Source of the DNA: an uncultured bacterium
Lineage (GTDB): Bacteria > Actinomycetota > Actinomycetes > S36-B12 > CAIYMF01
Direction of reading: 5' to 3'
DNA length: 32,218 nt
Assembly: GCA_903927265.1 (NCBI GenBank)
Contig: CAIYMF010000093.1
Location: forward strand, 1-32,218
Positions 1 to 10,359 of this stretch are shown here, piece by piece. Made by a program: the position numbers and the translations under genes. Position 1 is the stretch's first letter, and each line of letters starts with the position of its first letter. The notes beneath the pieces were generated by a model. It made no database searches. It saw only the letters and a list, made by a program, of their open reading frames with translations, and had not been told where the DNA came from.

Positions 1-758
1 CGCACAATCTCGATGTACACCGCAAGCGGGTTGATCAGAAGCAGCGTGTGAATCCATGCGGGACCGTGAATTCGATCGATGAATGTGCCCAACGGATACA
101 TCACGCCGGACAGGTACATCCAGGTGCGCATCATGAAGGGCAGCAACTGCGCCACATCGCGCACGCGTGCCGTAAGTCGTGCGAACACCATGGTGAGGCC
201 GAAGTTGAACATCGACTGCAACAGAACCGCCGGCACCACCAAGAGCCACATCCATGTGAGTGGCTCACCGGTGAGCAGCACGATGAACATGCAGACAATC
301 AGCGACGTGCGCAGTGCACGGAATCGCTCGAACACGTCGGCCAGAGGCATCACTGCGCGTGGAAAGTGGAAGGCTCGAATGAGTCCGAGGTGGCCGGAGA
401 TTGACTTCGCACCCGTGAGTACCGAGGTCTGGGTGAAGCTGTTGACGAACACACCGATGACCAAGAATGCGAGGTAGTTCGGAACACTGCCGCGCGTGTT
501 CAGGATGATGCCGAACACGAGGTAATACACGGCGATGCTCAGGAGCGGATTGAGTACTTCCCAGAATTGCCCAAAACGACTTTCGGCGTTCAGCGCCTGC
601 GCTCGCGCTTTGGCGTACTCGGTGATGAAGTGGCGCCGCTCCCACACTTGGCGGATGTAGAGGTGAAGTGGGGGGCGCAAACCAATGGGCTCAAGTCCGT
701 ACTGCTGCGCCAATGTGGCCAGGTCAGACATGGGCGGTGTGGCGTCGGTTGTCGTCAC
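1..758 (-). CDS. ABC-2 type polysaccharide export permease (partial)
   Basis: About 252 codons are visible; the 3' end lies beyond position 1. The translation has the pattern of the membrane subunit of polysaccharide ABC exporters (Wzm/TagG/RfbA type): an amphipathic N-terminus (LYIRQVWERRHFITEYAKAR), then NPLLSIAVYYLVFGIIL, and later hydrophobic segments including MMRTWMYLSGVMYPLG, a family-typical stretch. It would carry a lipid-linked glycan across the cytoplasmic membrane together with an ATPase that is not in view. I chose GTG at 758, four bases after the stop of the UDP-sugar dehydrogenase, with GTGAGG a little upstream; an in-frame ATG at 731 has no ribosome binding site. It is the third gene of a minus-strand operon with the dehydrogenase and a glycosyltransferase. 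Family call is firm, substrate unknown. Confidence 0.85.
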   Translation of the reverse strand, partial: MTTTDATPPMSDLATLAQQYGLEPIGLRPPLHLYIRQVWERRHFITEYAKARAQALNAESRFGQFWEVLNPLLSIAVYYLVFGIILNTRGSVPNYLAFLVIGVFVNSFTQTSVLTGAKSISGHLGLIRAFHFPRAVMPLADVFERFRALRTSLIVCMFIVLLTGEPLTWMWLLVVPAVLLQSMFNFGLTMVFARLTARVRDVAQLLPFMMRTWMYLSGVMYPLGTFIDRIHGPAWIHTLLLINPLAVYIEIV

Positions 759-762
759 AGTG

Positions 763-2070
763 TCAGAGCCTCACCGTCGTGTCGGCTGTGCTGGCCCCGC
801 GAGTGTCGAACAGTACACGTGCGGTTGAGGCAAGGTGCTCGAGATCGTAATCGCGGTTGGCCTGCAACAGAATCGACACGTCGGCCTCAGCCAGCGCGAC
901 ATCGAGATCGGCAACGCGGGTCAGGTTTTCACTGCCCAATCGCCAGACATCCACCATGGGGTCGTGGAAGATCACATGGGCGCCGAGGGCCCTCAGTGCC
1001 TCGGCCACGGGTACGGCCGGGCTTTCGCGCTGGTCAGCGATATCGGGTTTGTACGTGACACCCAGCAGCAGCACCGTCGAGGCGGCGATGTCGGTACCGC
1101 GCTGTTGAAGAATGCTCTTCGTGCGATGCGCCACGTACTCAGGCATCGACGAGTTAATCTCCTGCGCCAATTCAACAAAGCGGAACGGGTAGCCGAGTTG
1201 GTCGCGCACCCGGAAGCTCAGGTAGTTGGGGTCGATCGGAATGCAATGGCCGCCCACACCCGGCCCGGGGTAGAAGGGCTGGAATCCGAACGGTTTCGTT
1301 GATGCGCACCGAATGACATCCCAGAGGTCGATGTCGAGTTCGTGACAAAACTTCGCCATCTCATTGACCAAGGCAATGTTGATGTGTCGATAGGTGTTTT
1401 CGAGAAGTTTCGCCATCTCGGCTTCACGGGTGCCGGCCGCGGGGACCACCGTGTCAACAAAGCGCGAGTACAGGGCCGACGCCACCTCGGTGCACCGCGG
1501 AGTGTGCCCTCCGACCACTTTGGGAGTGTTACGCATGCCGAAGAGCGGATTTCCCGGATCGATGCGCTCAGGACTGAAGGCCAGATGAAAGTCGACGCCC
1601 GCGCGCAGGCCACTGGCTTCTAAGAGCGGACGCACTTCCTCGTCGGTCGTGCCCGGGTAGGTCGTCGATTCGAGCACCACGAGCATGCCCGGGTGCACAT
1701 GTGCCGCCACCGTGCGTGCCGCCGAGAGAACAGCCCCCAGATCGGGGCCACCTTCGTCGGAGAGCGGAGTGGGCACACAGATCACCACCGCGTTGGCGTC
1801 GTCAAGCACTGACGCATCAGTGGTGGCGCGGAAACCATCCGCCACCATCTGGCCAATATCGGCGTCAGCAAGGTCATCGACATGTGACCGGCCCGCGTTC
1901 ACACTCTCAGCGAGCGACTCAGAGACATCGAGCCCCACGACGCTCAGTCCGGAGCGCACCGCCTCCTGCGCCAGAGGTAAGCCCACATACCCAAGCCCGA
2001 TGACCACGAGGTCCAGTGGCACGTCGTCTCCCGGGCGGTTTCGGTGGGTGTTGCTCACGCTGTCGTTCAT
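763..2070 (-). CDS. UDP-N-acetylglucosamine/UDP-sugar 6-dehydrogenase
   Basis: A 435-residue nucleotide-sugar dehydrogenase, full length for the family. The Rossmann motif GLGYVG is at residues 25-30. FSPERIDPGN is near 165-174, the family Lys/Asn helix KLLENTYRHINIALVNE near 221-237, and the catalytic-cysteine loop GVGGHCIPIDP at 271-281 (Cys276). The PGPGVGGHCIPIDPNYLSF form is closer to WbpA/VipA-type UDP-GlcNAc(A) dehydrogenases than to plain UDP-glucose dehydrogenases, so the product is probably a UDP-HexNAc uronic acid for a surface polysaccharide. It is ten bases downstream of a glycosyltransferase and four bases upstream of the export permease, one operon. The ATG at 2070 follows GAGAGA. 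Substrate specificity is inferred only. Confidence 0.9.
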   Translation of the reverse strand: MNDSVSNTHRNRPGDDVPLDLVVIGLGYVGLPLAQEAVRSGLSVVGLDVSESLAESVNAGRSHVDDLADADIGQMVADGFRATTDASVLDDANAVVICVPTPLSDEGGPDLGAVLSAARTVAAHVHPGMLVVLESTTYPGTTDEEVRPLLEASGLRAGVDFHLAFSPERIDPGNPLFGMRNTPKVVGGHTPRCTEVASALYSRFVDTVVPAAGTREAEMAKLLENTYRHINIALVNEMAKFCHELDIDLWDVIRCASTKPFGFQPFYPGPGVGGHCIPIDPNYLSFRVRDQLGYPFRFVELAQEINSSMPEYVAHRTKSILQQRGTDIAASTVLLLGVTYKPDIADQRESPAVPVAEALRALGAHVIFHDPMVDVWRLGSENLTRVADLDVALAEADVSILLQANRDYDLEHLASTARVLFDTRGASTADTTVRL

Positions 2071-2080
2071 TCTCTCAGAC

Positions 2081-3292
2081 TCACCCCGCGTGGCCGTGCC
2101 AACCCGACGGTGCCTGCCACTCCGGCATTTCCCGGCTGAGCAGACCTGCCATCACCTCAAGCGAGTGGGTGAAGCCGAAATCCTGCGTGACCTGACGACA
2201 GCGAGCCTCGGCACGCTCGATCAGCGTCGGATCTCCCAGGGCCGCGACCACCGCGTCGACCACGCTTTCGGGCGTGTCGACGAAGAATGGGTAGTCCTCG
2301 CCCATGACATTTTCGTGAAGCCGCGTGCGACGCAGCACAGGCGGCACCCTGAGCACGGCGAATTCCAGCAACTTGGTCTGCAGTTCGGGGCTGTCATCCA
2401 TTTCGGCGGCCCGCCAGGCGAGCCCAAAATCCATCCCTGCGGCGATTTGCATCGACTCACGACGGGAAACGCCACCGTGCCACACGACCCCGGGAGTACT
2501 TTCCAGAGCAGCCCTCATCTGGTCAACGTAGGTCGGGTCAGTGGAGTCGCGGCCGATCTTGTCGCCCACCATGTGCACTTCGACGTCAATTCCACGTTCG
2601 GCGAAGAGCCCTGGCAACGTCGTCATGGCCATGGTGTTCCATTCACGTGCGTACTTACCCATGTACCCGAGTCGCACCGGCGGACCACCCATCGGGCGGG
2701 GTGGAAGCGGGAAGTCGACGCGCGGAACCACCGGGTGCCACAGCTCGCACTTGTCGGCGGTTGAGGGAAAGTGCTCAACGAGGTACTCGAGCAACTGGGG
2801 CGTCTGCACCAGTAACAGCCGACTCGACGACGTGATCAGTGCCATCTGCGCTCGCACGTCATCGGTGATGGCCGCAGCCCGCTGAGGGATGTCAAGTGGG
2901 TACACCCACAGACGCCCGTCGAAGACGCCGGCCTCGGCCAGAAGCACCGCTGTTGGGCGGCTTCTGACGATCACGAGGTCAAAGGGGGCGATGGCGTCGA
3001 GATCGATCATCACCCCGGCTGCATCGTTCGGCGCGAGAAGGGGACCCGGGGCCAGCCCCTGCTCCACAGCGCGAATCAGATGCACACCCGACAGCCGCTC
3101 GATATCGGCGAGAACCACGGTGTTTTCGACCTCGGCACGCAACACCACCGTGGTTTCAACGCCCAGCGCGCTCAGCACCTGACACATCGACACGACAAAC
3201 ATCGAGGAGCCATCGATGAGATTGAGGTTGGCGTCGCAATAGAACAGGGCGCGGGTCGCCTGACCCGATGTCCGTGCTTGCGTGTCTGGCAT
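2081..3292 (-). CDS. GT-B fold glycosyltransferase (GT4-like)
   Basis: A protein of about 403 residues with a two-domain glycosyltransferase layout. The N-terminal domain begins RALFYCDANLNLIDGSSMFVVSMCQVL. The C-terminal domain opens with a GYMGKYAREWN strand-turn and carries a C-terminal acidic block (ELQTKLLEFAVLRVPPVL) at the place where GT4 enzymes bind the sugar nucleotide. It probably adds a sugar to the polysaccharide exported by the downstream permease. I prefer ATG 3292, preceded by GGCAGGG; an in-frame GTG at 3334 lies only four bases after the likely -10 box TAGCGT, so it would not be on the transcript. It is first in the minus-strand operon and divergent from another glycosyltransferase. 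Donor and acceptor are unknown. Confidence 0.75.
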   Translation of the reverse strand: MPDTQARTSGQATRALFYCDANLNLIDGSSMFVVSMCQVLSALGVETTVVLRAEVENTVVLADIERLSGVHLIRAVEQGLAPGPLLAPNDAAGVMIDLDAIAPFDLVIVRSRPTAVLLAEAGVFDGRLWVYPLDIPQRAAAITDDVRAQMALITSSSRLLLVQTPQLLEYLVEHFPSTADKCELWHPVVPRVDFPLPPRPMGGPPVRLGYMGKYAREWNTMAMTTLPGLFAERGIDVEVHMVGDKIGRDSTDPTYVDQMRAALESTPGVVWHGGVSRRESMQIAAGMDFGLAWRAAEMDDSPELQTKLLEFAVLRVPPVLRRTRLHENVMGEDYPFFVDTPESVVDAVVAALGDPTLIERAEARCRQVTQDFGFTHSLEVMAGLLSREMPEWQAPSGWHGHAG

Positions 3293-3337
3293 CGTCAACC
3301 CTGCCCGCCGGTGGACGCTGTCCGTCCTGTTCACGGG

Positions 3338-3344
3338 TACGCTA
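3338..3344. promoter_or_regulatory. candidate bidirectional -10 element between two glycosyltransferases
   Basis: TACGCTA reads as TACGCT on plus (3338-3343) and TAGCGT on minus (3344-3339), both TANNNT. Start sites about seven bases beyond would give leaders of about 40 nt for both genes, each with its own ribosome binding site (GGAGGGG at 3382-3388 on plus; GGCAGGG before 3292 on minus). -35 elements are weak. Confidence 0.45.
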
Positions 3345-3390
3345 CAGCCCCAGACCGGAAGTTGGTTTTCGGCCGACTACTGGAGGGGCA

Positions 3391-4503
3391 ATGTCCACCG
3401 ACGGACGAGCGCGCATTCTCGTCATGACGGTCGTGCACGACCCCCGCGACGCCCGCATCTTTCAACGCGAGATCCGTGCCTTGACCACCGCAGGAGACCG
3501 CGTCACCTTTGCCGCACCGTTTAGCGACTATGGCGTGCAACCACCCTCGGGTATCGACACCGTCGACCTGCCCCGGGCAGTGGGTCGACGACGCACGGCG
3601 GCTCTACGCGAGGCCCGCTCAGCATTGCGGCGGCTTGCTCTCCAACACGATGTCGTGTTGCTGCACGACCCTGAACTACTCGTGGCTGCTGTCGGTCTCG
3701 ACCACCCGCTCGTGGTCTGGGATGTGCACGAAGACACTGCGGCCGCTCTCTCGCTCAAGGCGTGGCTTCCTGAGCAACTTCGCCCCATCGTTCGAAGCGG
3801 AGTCGAGTCACTCGAACACCGGGCCGAGCGCACCCACCGACTACTACTCGCCGAGTCCGATTACGCCGAGCGATTCGAACTCGTGCACCCCGTCGTTCCG
3901 AACACGTCGCCTGTTCCACCCAATGTTCCCGCCCCCGATGCCCGCCGCGCGGTATACCTCGGCCGCGTCTCGGTCGAACGCGGCGGACTCGACCTGATCG
4001 AAGTGGGTCGACGAATTCACCAGAGTGCTGAACTCGTCGTCATCGGTCCCGCCGACGCCGCGACCGCTGAACCGCTGGCCGTAGCCCACGCTGCCGGTTG
4101 GATTCGATACGAGGGGTTCGTCGATAACGACCGAGCACTTGAATTGATCCAAGGATCAGGAGTGGGTCTGTCGTTGTTGCACGATCAGCCCAACTACCGG
4201 CACTCCATGCCCACCAAGGTTGTCGAGTACATGGCGCGCGGAATTCCTGTCGTCACCACGCCCTTACCGCGAGCCCGCGCTCTCGTCGAAGAAGCTGCTA
4301 GCGGAGTGATCGTTCCCTTCAACGACCCCGCCGTTGCGGCCGACGCCGTGCTCGCCTTGCTAGACGATGATGGCCGCCGCCGACAGATGGGAGCGGCCGG
4401 GCACGACTACGTCCGCGCCAATGCGAACTGGGATGTCGACGGGCCCGCCTTCGTCGCGCTGCTTCATCGCTGGATTGGCGAGGCGAACCGAACTGCGCGC
4501 TAG
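3391..4503 (+). CDS. Glycosyltransferase, GT4-like
   Basis: A 370-residue protein. The start at ATG 3391 is set by the strong site GGAGGGG three bases upstream; longer in-frame extensions run through the promoter. It opens RILVMTVVHDPRDARIFQREIRAL, a GT-B N-terminal domain often seen in GT4 enzymes of capsule and lipopolysaccharide loci. LLHDPELL and WDVHED follow in the first domain, and HSMPTKVVEYMARGIPVVTT near the C-terminus is the nucleotide-sugar binding signature with its conserved Glu. It is divergent from the minus-strand polysaccharide operon and probably serves the same glycan. Its stop codon is part of the likely -10 box of the next gene. Specificity is not readable from the sequence. 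Confidence 0.82.
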   Translation: MSTDGRARILVMTVVHDPRDARIFQREIRALTTAGDRVTFAAPFSDYGVQPPSGIDTVDLPRAVGRRRTAALREARSALRRLALQHDVVLLHDPELLVAAVGLDHPLVVWDVHEDTAAALSLKAWLPEQLRPIVRSGVESLEHRAERTHRLLLAESDYAERFELVHPVVPNTSPVPPNVPAPDARRAVYLGRVSVERGGLDLIEVGRRIHQSAELVVIGPADAATAEPLAVAHAAGWIRYEGFVDNDRALELIQGSGVGLSLLHDQPNYRHSMPTKVVEYMARGIPVVTTPLPRARALVEEAASGVIVPFNDPAVAADAVLALLDDDGRRRQMGAAGHDYVRANANWDVDGPAFVALLHRWIGEANRTAR

Positions 4504-4506
4504 GGT
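4501..4506 (+). promoter_or_regulatory. -10 box for a leaderless MFS transcript
   Basis: TAGGGT is followed by exactly six bases and then the ATG at 4513, so a normal start site would fall on or next to the A of ATG. There is no ribosome binding site. The first three bases are the stop codon of the upstream glycosyltransferase. The same TAGGGT-N6-start layout occurs at dnaX and at the LytR_C gene. Confidence 0.5.
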
Positions 4507-4512
4507 CTTTTT

Positions 4513-8431
<3,919 letters not shown>

Positions 8432-8466
8432 GGCGCTGCTCCTTGTCCTTGCTCGGCGGAAGGGCC

Positions 8467-8472
8467 AGTCTA
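8467..8472 (-). promoter_or_regulatory. -10 box of the lysC-asd operon
   Basis: TAGACT on the minus strand lies about 36 bases before the lysC GTG, giving a leader of about 30 nt with AAGGAG. The rest of 8473-8574 shows no gene; it holds one imperfect dyad (GGCCGC at 8510-8515 with GCGGCC at 8540-8545). Confidence 0.5.
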
Positions 8473-8574
8473 TCCGGGGGCACGCTACGAGCAGAACTCA
8501 GGTAACAGTGGCCGCATGCTTGATGGCGCACGCGTCATCGCGGCCGGTTTCTTCCGTCGAACGTTGCTCTGCGG

Positions 8575-8631
8575 CGAAAATCTGCCGTCTTTGTTGGTTT
8601 TCCTGCTCAAAACCAACAATGACGGCAGATT
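8575..8631. repeat. Long palindrome, copy A, flanking the nuclease gene
   Basis: Arms 8579-8601 and 8609-8631 are 23 bases each with a single mismatch and a seven-base loop (CCTGCTC). The left half 8575-8601 is identical over 27 bases to 9662-9688 in copy B. It begins 12 bases beyond the stop of the DUF559 gene, so it may act as its terminator; read on the minus strand the right-hand end is GCAGATTTTCG. See copy B. Confidence 0.9.
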
Positions 8632-8643
8632 GTGCGCACGTGG

Positions 8644-9585
8644 TCAGGCCGCGCGGGTGAAACAGCGCGCCAATTCCGAGCGGAATGGGCTGATTGGGTA
8701 CACGACATCGCCCCACACCCACCGCACCACTCGCAGCCCCAGTCGCTGCAACCTCAACTCCCGCCTCTTCTCGAGCCACAGCGCATCGGGCCTGTCTGCG
8801 TACTTCACTCGCCCGTCTGCCTCGCCAACGAGACCGAACTCAGGCCACCAGAAATCGACGCGCGCGACGAAACCCTCGTCATCCCAGAACTCGTGTTGCA
8901 TGACAGGCAGTGGGATGCCCCACTCGACAAAGCGCGCGAAACTGAGTGACTCAAGCGCCGTCTCTCGACTTCCGTCAAGCAAAATCACTGCCTCCACGGC
9001 ACGCCCGCCACCGCGTAGGTCGACCGTTCGCTCAAGAACTCCGGCGAGTTGTTCACGCGTGACAGCACCGTCGCGCAATGCCCGATCGCCGACGCTCAGG
9101 GCATCGGCAAGTGACTCGAGGCGAGCGACATCAACGACTGTGCGTGCCGGAGTGGTGGCGGCGATCTCCCAGGCGTCAATGGGCGCGATATCGCGTGGCT
9201 CGAGTGTCAGACGATGCCGATGGGCATGCCGACGACGACCTGCCCAGGCATCCTGTGGGACGGCGAGTTGAACGTCACGTGGTAGAGGTGACACGAGCGG
9301 CAATCCGAGTGCGGCAGATGCCGTGGCGTAGGCGAGAACGCACTCAGGGGAGAGGCGCGCGGCCGAGACCGCCCTCAGCACGTGGTTCCGTCGTTCTCTT
9401 GCGAACCGATCACTCAATGCCGGCAGTGCCCAGGTGCGAACGTACGTGCCCGCGAGTAGCGAAGTCCATCTTCCAGACTGGAGTCGAGTGCGGATTTGAC
9501 CTTGTGTGAGCCCCGCTGCGAGGGCTTCCGATCGCGTGACCACCCACCCCAACCCGGGAGGATCATCTGAGAGTTGAAGCGCCAT
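8644..9585 (-). CDS. AbiEi-like winged helix plus DUF559 (Vsr-like) nuclease-fold protein
   Basis: A 313-residue protein with two parts. Residues 11-50 (GLGWVVTRSEALAAGLTQGQIRTRL ... GTYV region) resemble the winged-helix domain annotated as AbiEi antitoxin type. Residues 205-313 resemble DUF559, a Vsr/PD-(D/E)XK-like domain: Glu212, VDFWWP with Asp244, and GEADG with Glu255 and Asp257, then the basic helix EKRRELRLQRLG. The middle is unassigned. Such genes are common in actinobacteria and have no established function; an endonuclease role is inferred. It lies within the otherwise conserved recR-lysC block, on the same strand, between two copies of one palindrome. No partner toxin gene is adjacent. 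ATG 9585 has no clear ribosome binding site. Confidence 0.8.
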   Translation of the reverse strand: MALQLSDDPPGLGWVVTRSEALAAGLTQGQIRTRLQSGRWTSLLAGTYVRTWALPALSDRFARERRNHVLRAVSAARLSPECVLAYATASAALGLPLVSPLPRDVQLAVPQDAWAGRRRHAHRHRLTLEPRDIAPIDAWEIAATTPARTVVDVARLESLADALSVGDRALRDGAVTREQLAGVLERTVDLRGGGRAVEAVILLDGSRETALESLSFARFVEWGIPLPVMQHEFWDDEGFVARVDFWWPEFGLVGEADGRVKYADRPDALWLEKRRELRLQRLGLRVVRWVWGDVVYPISPFRSELARCFTRAA

Positions 9586-9661
9586 GGCAGCACTGTGCCA
9601 TCAGAACCCCACCCGCCGCGCTGACTATCCACAGCTCCTAGGTCACGCTCGCCACAGGAGC

Positions 9662-9722
9662 CGAAAATCTGCCGTCTTTGTTGGTTTTGAGCCGGAAAAT
9701 CAGCAATGTCGGCAGATTTTCG
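9662..9722. repeat. Long palindrome, copy B, flanking the nuclease gene
   Basis: Arms 9662-9688 and 9696-9722 are 27 bases each, about 23 pairing (plus one G-T), with a seven-base loop (GAGCCGG). The left arm is identical to copy A over 27 bases; the right arm and loop differ. It sits 76 bases upstream of the nuclease start and about 30 bases beyond the recR stop. Same orientation as copy A. Confidence 0.9.
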
Positions 9723-9751
9723 TGGGTGAACGTCGGAAGGGGCGAACGTGC

Positions 9752-10351
9752 TCACTCGTTGACGCGTCGCCGACCTTCGAACGCTCGGCCGAGTGTGACC
9801 TCGTCGGCATACTCAAGATCGCCTCCGACCGGCAGACCACTCGCCAGTCGTGAGACCGCAACATCGAGCGGCGAGAGCAGCCGCGCGAGGTAGGTGGCCG
9901 TTGCCTCCCCTTCCAGATTGGGATCTGTCGCGAGGATCACCTCCGTGACAGCACCATCGGCCAGCCGCGCCATCAACTCACGGATACGCAAGTCATCGGG
10001 TCCGACTCCTTCGATGGGGCTGATGGCTCCACCCAAGACGTGGTACCTGCCACGGAACTCGCGGGTGCGCTCGATCGCGATGACGTCCTTGCTTTCCTCC
10101 ACCACGCAGATCATCGACATATCGCGGCGCGGGTCGCGACAGATTCGACACTCGGCCTCTTCACTGACATTGCCGCACACCTGGCAGAACTGCACGCGCT
10201 CTTTGACTTCGGTGAGCGCGTGGGCCAACCGACGCACGTCTTCAGGGTCGGCCGCGAGCAGATGGAAGGCAATGCGTTGCGCCGACTTGGGACCAATGCC
10301 GGGCAGTCGACCAAGCTCGTCGATCAGATCGGCGAGGGCGCCTTCATACAC
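9752..10351 (-). CDS. recR: Recombination mediator protein RecR
   Basis: A 199-residue protein, normal length. It has the N-terminal helix-hairpin-helix ([20 protein letters not shown], 14-33), a four-cysteine zinc finger (Cys56, Cys59, Cys68, Cys71), then a Toprim domain from about residue 80 ([31 protein letters not shown]). With RecO it loads RecA on SSB-coated gaps. It is eight bases downstream of dnaX and co-transcribed. The YbaB/EbfC gene often found between dnaX and recR is absent. Confidence 0.98.
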   Translation of the reverse strand: MYEGALADLIDELGRLPGIGPKSAQRIAFHLLAADPEDVRRLAHALTEVKERVQFCQVCGNVSEEAECRICRDPRRDMSMICVVEESKDVIAIERTREFRGRYHVLGGAISPIEGVGPDDLRIRELMARLADGAVTEVILATDPNLEGEATATYLARLLSPLDVAVSRLASGLPVGGDLEYADEVTLGRAFEGRRRVNE

Positions 10352-10359
10352 GGTCTACC

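Noticed and set aside
1685..2764. Long plus-strand frame opposite the UDP-sugar dehydrogenase and glycosyltransferase
   Set aside because: It crosses two well-supported minus-strand genes and its translation resembles no protein; a GC-driven shadow.
8510..8545. Dyad GGCCGC/GCGGCC upstream of the lysC promoter
   Set aside because: Six-base arms with 24 bases between them in GC-rich DNA; not distinguishable from chance.
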